Assembly: GCF_002287925.1 (NCBI RefSeq)
Contig: NZ_CP016769.1
Span: forward strand, 186,001-250,000
Direction: 5' to 3'
Length of the DNA: 64,000 nt
Source: Candidatus Planktophila lacus
GTDB taxonomy: Bacteria; Actinomycetota; Actinomycetes; Nanopelagicales; Nanopelagicaceae
Shown: one piece after another, positions 45,450-55,100 of the stretch
Numbering within the stretch: the first letter of the stretch is position 1
Layout of the letters: every line of letters begins with the position of its first letter
Notes under the pieces: model-generated
Databases searched by the model: none
Seen by the model: only the letters and a program-made list of their open reading frames with translations
What the model was told of the DNA's origin: nothing
Made by a program: the position numbers and the translations under genes

Positions 45450-46481
45450 TCAGTCTATCGCGGGCGGGTTTGAATCTTTAAGCTCTAAAAGTGATCTCAG
45501 ACTTGCAACTCGTGCGCTTCGCTCAGCGTTTACAACGCCATCTGGGTTAGCCCATTCATTTAAGCGACAGCCGATTTCATGGTGTGAACAATTTGGCATG
45601 CAGGTTTGTGTGACCTCATAGAGATCGTTAAATGCAGCGACGATCCGATTGGAATCAAGGTGAGCCAGCCCAAAGGCGCGGATTCCCGGAGTATCGATAA
45701 TCCAGCCTTGTGAAGGAGATAGATCGGGAGATAACGGCAGCGCAATTGCACTTGATGAGGTGTGGCGACCGCGTCCGGTTACATCGTTTACATCTCCAGT
45801 AACGCGATCAGCGTGCGGCACAAGTGCGTTAATTAAAGTTGATTTACCAACGCCAGAGTGGCCAACTAAGACCGAAGTCTTGCCATTCAGTAGTGAAAAT
45901 AAATTAGCCAAATCTCTTTCGCGGGTTTCAGATTTAATCGCGGCAGTAGCAATCTCTACCCCAAGAGTTTCATATTCATGCAAGAAATCTGGGACAGCTG
46001 CAACATCAGTCTTGGTAACAAGCAAAATAGGTTTAATGTTCTCGTGGAAGGCGCAGACCAAGAAGCGATCAATTAGTCCACGGCGAGGTTCTGGATTTGC
46101 CGCGGCAACGACAATTACCAACTGATCAATATTGGAAACGATAGTGCGCTCCATCTTGGCGGCATCATCAACGGTTCTGCTCAAACTATTGCGGCGAGGT
46201 GCGATTGAAACTATTCGTGCCAGAGTTCCTTCGGTTCCCGAAACATCTCCAACAAGATTTACCAAATCACCAACGACAACTGATTTGGGACCCATTTCGC
46301 GCGCCTTCATCGCGGTGACAATGACGCCACCATCTGTAATACAAGTTGTGCGACCGCGATCTACAGTTGTAACTAAAGCTTGAATTGCATCAGCGTGAGC
46401 GGGGCGATCTTTACTTCTTGGGCGGGTGCGCCGCGCAGGGCGAATCCGCGCATCTGATTCATCAAATTCGCGCGGTGTCAT
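45450..46481 (-). CDS. rsgA: Ribosome small subunit-dependent GTPase A
   Basis: A 343-residue circularly permuted GTPase assisting 30S maturation. An N-terminal OB-fold (VVVGDLVNL) is followed by NxD-type TKTD, GHSGVGKSTLINAL (P-loop), GRGRHTSS and DTPGIRAFGL, then a zinc site in CMPNCSHHEIGC. The ATG at 46481 overlaps the aroA stop (ATGA), which decides the start against a TTG at 46499. A basic linker (RIRPARRTRPRSKDR) near the N-terminus may contact rRNA. Confidence 0.95.
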   Translation of the reverse strand: MTPREFDESDARIRPARRTRPRSKDRPAHADAIQALVTTVDRGRTTCITDGGVIVTAMKAREMGPKSVVVGDLVNLVGDVSGTEGTLARIVSIAPRRNSLSRTVDDAAKMERTIVSNIDQLVIVVAAANPEPRRGLIDRFLVCAFHENIKPILLVTKTDVAAVPDFLHEYETLGVEIATAAIKSETRERDLANLFSLLNGKTSVLVGHSGVGKSTLINALVPHADRVTGDVNDVTGRGRHTSSSAIALPLSPDLSPSQGWIIDTPGIRAFGLAHLDSNRIVAAFNDLYEVTQTCMPNCSHHEIGCRLNEWANPDGVVNAERSARVASLRSLLELKDSNPPAID

Positions 46482-47758
46482 AAGACCAAACTCTGCCAAA
46501 GCCCTGGAAAATCGGGCAAGGTCTTACGGGTTGTAGCAACGTTTTCAATTTCAACGCCAGGAACCACTAATCCAATAACTGCGCCAGCTGTTGCTAGTCG
46601 GTGATCTTCGTAAGTGTGGAATGTGCCGCCATGTAAACCTTTACCCATTGCGCCGTGCGGAGTTATATGGAGTGAAGTTTCATCTTCAACGACGTTGCCA
46701 CCAAGTGAGTTAACTTCGCGGGTAAGAGCGGCTAAACGATCGGTTTCGTGAAGACGTAGGTGCCCGATACCGCGTAGATGCGAAGGTGAATCCGCAAGCG
46801 CTGCGAGAGCTGCAATAGCAGGAGTTAGCTCGCCAACATCGTGCAGATCGATATCGATTCCGTGGATGCTTTCTCCACCGGTAATCGTTAAGCCATCTTT
46901 TCCGCGCGAAATAGTTGCGCCCATGGCGGTCAAAATCTCGCGCAGCTGATCACCAGGCTGAGTTGTTACTTCTGGCCAATCTGCAATCGTGATTGATCCA
47001 CCGCAAACCATTGCGATAGAAAGAAATGGCGCAGCATTTGAAAGATCTGGTTCGATTACTAAATCTTGGCCTTGCAGCGCTCCTGCAGAAACGCTCCAAC
47101 TATTGGCCGATTTATCAACGCTTACCTGTGCACCGAAATCGCGGAGCATCTGAACAGTCATATCGATATGTGGCATTGATGGAAGCGGTCCACCTTTATG
47201 TGTTGCAACAATTCCATCACGCGTACTTGGCGCAATTAACAGAAGAGCGGATAAGAATTGACTTGATGCGCTGGCATCAATCGTTAACGCACCGCCAGGA
47301 ATTTCGCCTTTGCTCTTAACAACCATCGGCAAGCTATAACGACCACCGTGTTCGATTTCGATTCCGAGATCTTCTAGCGCTGCAATAACTGGGCCAAGCG
47401 GGCGCTCGTAAGAACGGGGATCTCCATCAAATGAGATATCGCCATGTGCCAGCGCAGAAAGTGGCGGCAAGAAGCGCATAACGGTTCCGGCATTTCCAAC
47501 ATCTACCTTGGCGGGACCGCGAAGTGGCGCAGGAGTTATCTCCCATGCCCAATCGGTTTCTTTTATGGATATACCCATCGCGCGAAGCCCGGCCACCATT
47601 AACTCGGTATCGCGTGAGATAAGTGGGCGCTTTAAAAGTGAGGGGCTCTTCGCCTGCGCAGCGAGAATTAGCGCGCGGTTAGTCACCGATTTTGATCCCG
47701 GGATTACTACTCGCGCGCTGACTTTCTTATCTCCACGAAATGGAGCGGGCCAGAGCAT
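46478..47758 (-). CDS. aroA: 5-enolpyruvylshikimate-3-phosphate synthase
   Basis: Sixth step of the shikimate pathway. The 426-residue protein has PGSKSVTNRALILAA, GNAGTVMRFLPPL, ASSQFLSALLL, HDVGELTPAIAALAA and LRLHETDRLAAL, and YEDHRLATAGA, the usual substrate-binding blocks. ATG at 47758 is preferred; the TTG at 47764 is unlikely because TAGACT lies 7 nt before the ATG, marking a leaderless start. First gene of the aroA-rsgA-hisN-copA operon; the SRAP gene is divergent with 23 bp between start codons. Confidence 0.96.
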   Translation of the reverse strand: MLWPAPFRGDKKVSARVVIPGSKSVTNRALILAAQAKSPSLLKRPLISRDTELMVAGLRAMGISIKETDWAWEITPAPLRGPAKVDVGNAGTVMRFLPPLSALAHGDISFDGDPRSYERPLGPVIAALEDLGIEIEHGGRYSLPMVVKSKGEIPGGALTIDASASSQFLSALLLIAPSTRDGIVATHKGGPLPSMPHIDMTVQMLRDFGAQVSVDKSANSWSVSAGALQGQDLVIEPDLSNAAPFLSIAMVCGGSITIADWPEVTTQPGDQLREILTAMGATISRGKDGLTITGGESIHGIDIDLHDVGELTPAIAALAALADSPSHLRGIGHLRLHETDRLAALTREVNSLGGNVVEDETSLHITPHGAMGKGLHGGTFHTYEDHRLATAGAVIGLVVPGVEIENVATTRKTLPDFPGLWQSLVL

Positions 47759-47765
47759 AAGCAAC

Positions 47766-47775
47766 AGTCTACTCT
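47766..47775. promoter_or_regulatory. Overlapping divergent -10 boxes aroA/SRAP
   Basis: Minus strand TAGACT (47771 to 47766), 7 nt before the aroA ATG; plus strand TACTCT (47770-47775), 6 nt before the SRAP ATG. The two boxes share the base pairs at 47770-47771, so the same TA step would open for either direction. Confidence 0.6.
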
Positions 47776-47781
47776 CTACCT

Positions 47782-48522
47782 ATGTGCGGTCGTTATGCCA
47801 GAGCGCAGGAGATGGACGAGATCATCGGGGAATTTAACCTCGATGGATCAACCCTTGATGCATCTCTGCCGTTAAATTGGAATATCGCACCGACCAATGA
47901 GATTTACATAATTCGCGATACGCCAGGAAACACCAATTCTTTAGAGAGAATATTGGATAGTGCATCATGGGGAATTATCGCGCCGTGGCAGAAGAACTTT
48001 GCCGAAGCGCGCGCCTCGCAATCACATGCAATTAATGCGCGTAGCGAATCAATTCATGAGAAGCCAACATTTCGCCAAGCCTTTCGCACAACACGATGTT
48101 TAATTCCAGCAACCGGTTATTACGAATGGGCGACATCTTTAGGTCAGTACCCACCAAAACAACCTTTCTACATAACTTCTGCAGAACCCAAAAAATCACT
48201 TTCGATCGCTGGAATCTGGAGCACTTGGAAGAATGAGAAAGGCGAAGAGATTCAATCTGCCGCGATTATTACTCGCGAAGCAGTTGGCGAGTTAGCAACT
48301 ATCCATAGCCGGATGCCAGTCTTTATGGAGCGCAATAAGTGGAGCGATTGGTTAGATCCAAAGAATCGTGAGATCGAAGATTTAATTGCGTTAATGCAGA
48401 ACCCAGATCCAGCCGCTGGGTTGGTAACTAGACCGGTTTCATCGCAGGTAAATCTGGTGGCAAATAACGGCCCCGAATTAATTGCTGAGATCGAACTGGG
48501 AGAGGCGCAGACGCTCTTTTAA
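47782..48522 (+). CDS. SRAP (HMCES/YedK) family protein
   Basis: A 246-residue protein that forms a covalent DNA-protein crosslink at abasic sites in single-stranded DNA. The catalytic Cys2 is exposed after Met removal (MCGRYA), and NARSESIHEKPTFRQAF, CLIPATGYYEW (active-site Glu) and TIHSRMPVF (active-site His) are all present. Divergent from aroA, in the same order as in mycobacteria. No ribosome binding site; probably leaderless. Confidence 0.95.
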   Translation: MCGRYARAQEMDEIIGEFNLDGSTLDASLPLNWNIAPTNEIYIIRDTPGNTNSLERILDSASWGIIAPWQKNFAEARASQSHAINARSESIHEKPTFRQAFRTTRCLIPATGYYEWATSLGQYPPKQPFYITSAEPKKSLSIAGIWSTWKNEKGEEIQSAAIITREAVGELATIHSRMPVFMERNKWSDWLDPKNREIEDLIALMQNPDPAAGLVTRPVSSQVNLVANNGPELIAEIELGEAQTLF

Positions 48523-48582
48523 GGTTCGGCGTTAAGCGGGCATAAAGAGCGATTTCTACGACTTTGGGATAGTGTGTAAGAG

Positions 48583-49209
48583 ATGGCATCTAAAGATCTA
48601 GTCCTAGAGAGCGCTTCCGATCGCAATACTCGGTTCGAGCGCGATGCCATTGTGTTTATGGACCAGTTATATGCAGCAGCGCTTCGTTATACAAAGAACC
48701 CCGAAGATGCGCGCGATTTAGTTCAAGATACTTATCTAAAAGCCTTTAACTCATTCCACCAATTTGAAGAAGGCACTAACTTACGTGCCTGGCTCTATCG
48801 CGTTTTAACAACCACATTTATTAACTCTTATCGTAAAGATCAACGCCGCCCACAACTTGCAGCTGGGGAACTCGAAGATTGGCAGTTAGCTGAGGCGCAA
48901 TCACATACGAGCGATCTCGGAAAATCTGCAGAAGTAGAAGCGCTAGAGAATTTGCCAGATAGCGATATCAAACGCGCGCTGCAAGACATCCCCGAAGAAT
49001 TTCGCATCGCCGTTTACTTGGCTGATGTTGAGGGTTTTTCCTACAAAGAGATCGCAGATATCGTCGATGTTCCTGCCGGCACTGTGATGTCACGTCTGCA
49101 CCGCGGACGTAAGTTACTGCGCGAAAAATTAGCCGACTATGCAAAAGAACTTGGTTACTCCACCGATGCCAAGCCGGCAAATAAGAGCGGAAAGGGGGAG
49201 AAGGCATGA
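48583..49209 (+). CDS. SigR/SigH-type ECF sigma factor
   Basis: A 208-residue group 4 sigma factor with region 2 ([27 protein letters not shown], with the DLVQDT core, and LRAWLYRVL) and region 4 ([20 protein letters not shown] then [18 protein letters not shown]). A following gene for a zinc-binding anti-sigma factor, overlapping by ATGA, makes it the thiol-oxidative-stress type (SigR in Streptomyces, SigH in mycobacteria). TAGTGT lies 7 nt before the ATG. No typical GGAAT/GTT autoregulated promoter is obvious. Confidence 0.93.
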   Translation: MASKDLVLESASDRNTRFERDAIVFMDQLYAAALRYTKNPEDARDLVQDTYLKAFNSFHQFEEGTNLRAWLYRVLTTTFINSYRKDQRRPQLAAGELEDWQLAEAQSHTSDLGKSAEVEALENLPDSDIKRALQDIPEEFRIAVYLADVEGFSYKEIADIVDVPAGTVMSRLHRGRKLLREKLADYAKELGYSTDAKPANKSGKGEKA

Positions 49210-49604
49210 GCCATCTCGAAGAGATTCCATGTATTGAGGTTCTCTCCTCCGTTGTCTTTATCATCGAAGGCGTTGTTGAAGAGACCCATAACCCACAAGC
49301 GATTGAATCTCACCTAAATACTTGCGCTGCTTGTCGCGCAGAAGTTGAGCACGAGCAAGCAATGCATACCCTCTTGCAGGATGTGCTGCGTCGTTCTTGC
49401 GATGAGAAGGCCCCGGAAGATTTGCATCGCAGCATCCACGAAGAGCTTCTCCGCCAAGCAAGTGGTACTGGCGTTACTGAAGTCGTAACGCAATACAGCA
49501 TGACCGAAATTTCAATTGAAATCGATGAGTTCGGTAACGTAGAACATCGCGAAATTCAGATTGAACAAACTCATGTTCAGCACTTCATAGACGACGAGAA
49601 GTAA
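49206..49604 (+). CDS. RsrA/RshA-type zinc anti-sigma factor
   Basis: A 132-residue redox switch that holds the sigma factor in the reduced state. Cys9, His36, Cys40 and Cys43 match the zinc ligand pattern of RsrA; the family HxxxCxxC is HLNTCAAC. It is about 25 residues longer than RsrA, the extension after the SIHEELLR helix being acidic and hydrophobic and without cysteines. Overlaps the sigma gene by four bases, so the two are made together. Confidence 0.92.
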   Translation: MSHLEEIPCIEVLSSVVFIIEGVVEETHNPQAIESHLNTCAACRAEVEHEQAMHTLLQDVLRRSCDEKAPEDLHRSIHEELLRQASGTGVTEVVTQYSMTEISIEIDEFGNVEHREIQIEQTHVQHFIDDEK

Positions 49605-49614
49605 TTAACTATTT

Positions 49615-50031
49615 ATGCGCCCAGCAGATGAGGTAATCGGAGCAGTCGGTTTCTCGGTAATGACCGTTCGCCCCGGTGATACCTGTCTAGCAATGGGAAT
49701 CTCTGATCTACCAATTCTTGCGCCGGGCCATTTAATGAGCGTGATGGAGAGCGCATGCGTTGCAGCGCTGAGCGAGTATTTAGAAACTGGTGAGACAACG
49801 ATCGTTGATAAATTTGATATCTCGGTAATTGATTCAGTTGGAATTGGCTCTGAAATTCGCGGAGCCGCGCGCTGTACCGAGATGGATGGGCGCTCGATGA
49901 TCTTTGAATGCGATATTTACGAAGGTGAGCGCCATATCGCTTTTGCCATAATAGAAAGAACGGCGGTGGAGCGAGTATCTTTCCTCGCCCGCACCGCCGC
50001 GCAATCTTTAATTAAATCTTCAGAGAATTAA
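49615..50031 (+). CDS. Hotdog-fold thioesterase (FlK-like)
   Basis: A 138-residue hotdog protein: MTVRPGDTCLAMGISDLPILAPGHLMSVMESACVAA is shortened here as DLPILAPGHLMSVMESA, the helix region with the catalytic Glu, then ETTIVDKFDISVIDSVGIGSEI and an EMDGRSMIFECDIYEG strand. It resembles actinobacterial thioesterases related to fluoroacetyl-CoA thioesterase; the substrate is unknown. It is 10 nt after the anti-sigma gene and probably in the same transcript, convergent with sodN. Confidence 0.8.
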   Translation: MRPADEVIGAVGFSVMTVRPGDTCLAMGISDLPILAPGHLMSVMESACVAALSEYLETGETTIVDKFDISVIDSVGIGSEIRGAARCTEMDGRSMIFECDIYEGERHIAFAIIERTAVERVSFLARTAAQSLIKSSEN

Positions 50032-50041
50032 GCAATTCTTA

Positions 50042-50440
50042 TTAGGCTTTTTTAGTGGCCCAGAAGATCTCAGCAATTTCATCGATCTTTGCGATCAACT
50101 TATCTGCAACTGCAATGTCCTGAGTTCCCTTTGTGCCGGCAGCTCCAGCCAACTTTGTCGCCTCGTTAAAGAGTGAGTGAAGTTGTGGGTATGCCTCAAA
50201 GTGTGGCGCCTTAAAGTAATCAGTCCAGAGAACCCAGAGGTGCTCTTTAACTTGATGTGAACGCTCTTCTTTAATCGCAACTGAACGTGAGCGGAAATCT
50301 GCATCTGGGTTAGCTGCATACTTTTCCATGCATGCCTTAACTGAGAGCGCTTCGATCTTTGCCTGTGCTGGATCGTAAACTCCACATGGCAGATCGCAGT
50401 GTGCGTGGACAGTTACCTTTGGTGTGAAGAACTTCTTCAT
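50042..50440 (-). CDS. sodN: Nickel superoxide dismutase precursor
   Basis: Dismutates superoxide with a single nickel. The 132-residue precursor begins with a 13-residue leader (MKKFFTPKVTVHA); its removal exposes His1-Cys2, giving the nickel hook HCDLPCGVY (Cys2, Cys6 and the His1 side chain plus backbone are ligands). The rest is the typical four-helix bundle with CMEKYAAN and HLWVLWTDYFKAPHFE. The ATG at 50440 has a strong AGGGAGAG site, and decides against a longer frame. No membrane signal is present, as in other cytoplasmic SodN. Divergent from sodX. Confidence 0.97.
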   Translation of the reverse strand: MKKFFTPKVTVHAHCDLPCGVYDPAQAKIEALSVKACMEKYAANPDADFRSRSVAIKEERSHQVKEHLWVLWTDYFKAPHFEAYPQLHSLFNEATKLAGAAGTKGTQDIAVADKLIAKIDEIAEIFWATKKA

Positions 50441-50507
50441 TTTCTCTCCCTTTATCTTTATATTTCTTATCTTTATTTCAAAACCTGTATGTGTGAGACT
50501 ACCGCCC

Positions 50508-50852
50508 ATGGGCTTCTTTGGCATCTTCGGCCGTGTGATCGTCGATGGCACCTCAATGCAGCCGACCTATAACCCTCTGGATTGGCTACTTGTTCACTAC
50601 GGCTTCTTAGGCAAAAAATACCTGTTTCTGCGCCTCGGCGATGTCGTTGTCGTAGAGCGCGAAACCCAGCCTGGCATCTTCTATGTAAAGCGGATCGCAG
50701 AAATTTCTATTGATAACTCAGGAGAGAGAAAGGGCAAGAAGAGTTACTACGTATTGTCCGATAACGAAGCTGGAAGTGATTCTCGCAAATGGGGTTTCTT
50801 AAGCGAGGCTGAAATTGTTGGAAAGGTTATTACGCGGATTAAGCGTCACTAG
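50508..50852 (+). CDS. sodX: SodX-type S26 signal peptidase for Ni-SOD maturation
   Basis: A 114-residue S24/S26-family peptidase with the Ser-Lys dyad: Ser16 in DGTSMQPTYN and Lys61 in FYVKRI. It has no transmembrane helix apart from the moderately hydrophobic start. Small signal-peptidase-like proteins next to sodN remove the Ni-SOD leader, so the role is clear from context. A GAGACT sequence ends 7 nt before the ATG and there is no ribosome binding site, consistent with leaderless expression; a longer frame from 50424 overlaps sodN and is rejected. Confidence 0.92.
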   Translation: MGFFGIFGRVIVDGTSMQPTYNPLDWLLVHYGFLGKKYLFLRLGDVVVVERETQPGIFYVKRIAEISIDNSGERKGKKSYYVLSDNEAGSDSRKWGFLSEAEIVGKVITRIKRH

Positions 50853-50902
50853 ATTCCTGCATAAAAATGAGGTTAAATCTCGGTTAGGGCAGTGGAGGAA
50901 AA

Positions 50903-52159
50903 ATGAAAATATCAACCAGTTCGAAGTTATTAGCTTTAGCCGTAACTAGTCTGCTGATTGGCGCATTAAGTCCATACGCTGCCACTGCTGTCCCATCTGC
51001 GAAGATTTCTGAAGTTACTTTGAACAAGAAATCCTTCGCTCCGGGAGAGAAAATAGTCCTTAGTTACTCCGTTACCTCAACTGACTTGAATTCATCTCAT
51101 GTGAATCAGGTAAGTATTGTGGAGGAGAGCGAACCGGATGACTGTGAAGGGCGCTGCTCTCTAGCAACAAAACCCAAACTAGTATCAGGAAATATTGCAT
51201 CAGGCTTCTGGCAAGCCGAGTTAACCATTCCAAAGAATTTTTATGGTGGAAATTACAATCTCTTTGTTGGGTATATAAAGTTAAGTAATGGATCTTTGAG
51301 CGTCACTCCAATTACAATTTCGGGACCACCAATTCCGCGCCCGTTGATTCCAACAGCAAACATAACTTCTTTTATGCTGAATAAAGAAACTTTCGTTTCT
51401 GGAGAAAAAGTCATACTTGATTTTCAAATAAAGACTCAGGATCTCCCAGCGGGCTCAATTCCAATAGCCCAAATAACGAATGAAAACGAAAGCGATGATT
51501 GCGAAAATTACTGTTCTATATCGGTTAAACCAGTTTTATTAAAGGGAAACATTCAAGACGGATCTTGGAGGGCAACCTTTTCGCTCTCAAAAAGCTTTTA
51601 TGGAGGATCGTATAAAGTATATTTTGGCTTTGTAAAGATTCGTGGTGAATCCTTAAAATTCTTACGTATTGAAGTTGATGGCTCGCCAGCGCCGGTAAAG
51701 CCACTTGAGGCCTTTCTAGATGATCTTTATTACGAAATCACTGATATGAAAATTACCTCAGCACGTGCTTCTCAAGGTGGAACCGCAACTGGAACTTTCA
51801 ATCTTGATACCAATGACCCAACAGTTCGTAGCCCTGAATGTATGTTGAAAGATGCTACTGATTGGAGGGATTCGGTACGAACCAGTGGCACCTACATGTC
51901 TGGCGCTTGGAAATGTTCGATAGCGATCCCTTCAAAGCTACCAATTGGGACTTACATACTGCATGTTGCCGTCGTTGGTTACGCGAATAACGAAAAGAAT
52001 GAAACTCGTGAGGACATTGGAGAAATCACAGTTACAGCGAAATCCACTTCAAATAGTTTGAAATCAACAACTTCGGGATCAATTCTGTGTGGCAAGTCAG
52101 GAACCTTTAAGTACTTCCCTAAGGTTAAAACTTGTCCCGAAGGTTGGGTAAAGAAGTAG
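50903..52159 (+). CDS. Secreted protein with tandem beta-sandwich repeats and C-terminal tag
   Basis: A 418-residue exported protein with a signal peptide (cleavage near AATA, residue 28). Two clear repeats of about 110 residues follow (about 33-140 and 150-255), both with the pattern LNKxxFxxGEK, a Cys-x3-Cys pair (DDCEGRCS and DDCENYCS) and FYGGxY, then a third, degenerate copy (about 275-375). These resemble Ig-like beta-sandwiches with a local disulfide. The C-terminus has a variant of the shared tag (C-G-K-S ... K-T-C-P-E-G-W-V-K-K). GGAGG lies 4 nt from the ATG. A surface or adhesin role is likely but unproven. Confidence 0.82.
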   Translation: MKISTSSKLLALAVTSLLIGALSPYAATAVPSAKISEVTLNKKSFAPGEKIVLSYSVTSTDLNSSHVNQVSIVEESEPDDCEGRCSLATKPKLVSGNIASGFWQAELTIPKNFYGGNYNLFVGYIKLSNGSLSVTPITISGPPIPRPLIPTANITSFMLNKETFVSGEKVILDFQIKTQDLPAGSIPIAQITNENESDDCENYCSISVKPVLLKGNIQDGSWRATFSLSKSFYGGSYKVYFGFVKIRGESLKFLRIEVDGSPAPVKPLEAFLDDLYYEITDMKITSARASQGGTATGTFNLDTNDPTVRSPECMLKDATDWRDSVRTSGTYMSGAWKCSIAIPSKLPIGTYILHVAVVGYANNEKNETREDIGEITVTAKSTSNSLKSTTSGSILCGKSGTFKYFPKVKTCPEGWVKK

Positions 52160-52166
52160 AGAAGTC

Positions 52167-55100
52167 CTAACGCGTAAATGCTTCATACATCAACGCTTTA
52201 GCCTCTTCCTCATGCAAATGGTGGTTACCAGTTGCAGGAGATGCTGATGCGCGACGTGAAATTCTGCGAAGTACGCGACCATCGACGGCTGTACCACCGA
52301 TAGCTTCGGTAGTACTTAGCGCAACGTGTGGCCATGGACCTTGGTTAGCGGGTTCATCTTGTACCCAGAGCAAGTTGGCATTTGGATGCTTCTTCGCTTC
52401 AACTTCCATCTGTGCAACAGGAAGTGGATATAAACGCTCAACGCGAACAATTGCAGTGCTACTGTCATTTAACTTAGTTCGCTCTGCAACCAGGTCGTGA
52501 TAAATCTTTCCTGAACAGTAGATCAAACGTGATGCGTTGTTAACTGTGACATCACCAATTACTGGCAAGAATGTTCCGGATGTGAAATCACTAATTGATG
52601 AAGCAGCTGCACGCAGACGGAGCATCGACTTCGGTGTGAAGACAACCATCGGGCGGCGCTTTGGATTTGCAGCGTGGAAGCGCAACAAGTGGAAGTAAGA
52701 AGCCGGAGTTGATGGCTGTGCGATCGTCATATTCTTTTCTGCAGCAAGTGATAAGAAGCGTTCAATGCGCGCAGATGAGTGATCTGGGCCTTGTCCTTCA
52801 TAGCCATGAGGAAGAAGTAAGACAACAGATGAACGCTCGCCCCACTTTTGAAGTGCTGATGAGATGAATTCGTCGATAACTGTTTGCGCACCGTTGGCGA
52901 AGTCACCGAACTGACCTTCCCAAAGCACAAGCGCTTCTGGGCGAGCTACCGAATAGCCATATTCAAAGCCCATCGCAGCATATTCAGATAAGAGCGAATC
53001 GACTACAAAGAACTGACTTTCATCGGCAATTAGCGAACGAAGCGGGAACCAGTCAGAACCATTCTCTTTATCGACAACAACTGCATGGCGATTGCTAAAT
53101 GTTCCGCGACGTGAATCTTGTCCCGCTAAACGAACTGGGCGACCTTCTTTGAGAAGTGAACCGAAGGCGAGCATTTCACCAGTTGACCAGTCGATGGTGC
53201 CATCGTTGATTGATTCCGCACGCTTTTGCAGCTGTGGAAGCATCTTAGGATGGATGTGGAAACCTTCTGGGATCGCAAGTTGTGTCGCTGCAATTTCGCG
53301 AACCAATTGTTCTGAGATAAATGTTGGGACATCTTCAGCATTTGGAACAATTGGAGGCTGGAAGTTTGGATCGTGCTCTTCTTCATAATTAGCAACGGAT
53401 GCATAAACTTCTTCAAGTTGTGTCTGGTAGTCGCGCGCTAACTGCTCGGCTTCTTCCGGAGTGATATCTCCGCGACCGATAAGTGATTCGGTATACAAGG
53501 TACGAGTTGAGCGCTTGGCATCAATTAATTTGTACATCATTGGTTGTGTGAAGCTTGGCTCATCGCCTTCATTGTGGCCACGACGACGGTAGCAAACCAT
53601 GTCAATGACAACATCTTTATTAAATTTTTGGCGGTATTCGAAGGCTAAGCGAGCTACGCGAACACATGCTTCTGGGTCATCGCCATTTACATGGAAGACC
53701 GGCGCCTCGATAGCTTTGGCAACATCTGTTGAGTAACGAGATGTACGTGATGCATGAGGTGAAGTTGTGAAGCCAACTTGGTTATTTACAACGATATGGA
53801 TAGTTCCACCGGTGCGGTAGCCCTTTAGTTGAGATAACTGCAGAGTTTCAAAGTTAATACCTTGTCCCGCAAATGAAGCATCTCCATGGAGCAAGATAGG
53901 CAGAACTGAGTACAGATCCTTAACATTTAACTTATCTTGCTTAGCGCGAACAATGCCTTCTAGTACTGGGTTTACCGCTTCAAGGTGTGAAGGGTTGGCA
54001 GCGAGATAAATCTTGGTCTGCGCACCAGATTCTGCGGTGAAGACTCCTTCAGTACCTAAGTGGTACTTAACATCGCCCGAACCGTGTACTTCATTCTCTT
54101 TGTAATGTCCTTGGAACTCTTGGAAAATTTGTCCGTATGACTTGCCAGCGATATTTGCCAGAACATTTAGGCGACCGCGGTGTGGCATACCGATACAGAC
54201 TTCATCTAAATTCTTTTCGGCAGCAGATGAGATAACTGCATCAAGAATTGGAATTACAGATTCGCCGCCTTCGAGTGAGAAGCGCTTCTGTCCAACGAAC
54301 TTAGTCTGCAAGAAAGTTTCAAATGCTTCTGCGCTATTTAGTTTGCGCAAGATGCGGATCTGTTCTTCGCGATCTGGCTTGGTAAAGCCGATTTCAACGT
54401 GTTGCTGAATCCACTTACGCTCTTCTGGATTTGAAATATACATGTATTCAACTGCAACAGAGCGGCAATATGAATCGCGCAGAATTCCGAGGATCTTGCG
54501 TAGCTTCATAAACTTCTCGCCACCAAAGCCACCAGTTGCAAATTCGCGATCGAGATCCCACAAAGTAAGTCCGTGAGTTACGACATCAAGATCTGGGTGT
54601 GAGCGCTGTACATATTTGAGCGGATCGGTATCTGCCATCAAGTGGCCGTAGGTGCGGTAAGCCTGAATTAACTGCTGAACGCGCGCAGTTTTGTTGATCT
54701 CTTCATCTTTAGAGAATTCAAAGTCAGATGCCCAACGAATTGGCTCGTATGGAATACGAAGTGCTGCAAAGATTTCATCGTAGAAGTTTTCGGCACCGAG
54801 CAAGATTTCATGAATGCGGCGAAGGAAATCACCAGATTGCGCGCCTTGAATAACGCGGTGATCGTAAGTACTTGTAAGAGTTATTACCTTGCTTATCGCC
54901 ATCCGGGCCAAGGTCTCTTCACTTGCACCTTGGAATTCGGCTGGATAATCCATCGCGCCAACGCCAACGATTAGGCCTTGTCCTTGCACCAAACGTGGCA
55001 CAGAGTGAACTGTGCCGATTGTGCCTGGGTTTGTTAGCGAGACAGTTGTTCCTGCGTAATCTTCAACGGTAAGTGCCCCAGCGCGGGCCTTCTTAACGAT

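Noticed and set aside
48540-48583. SigR-type autoregulated promoter before the sigma gene
   Set aside because: GGGAT is present, but no GTT at the required 16-18 nt spacing before the start; a TAGTGT -10 explains the start better.
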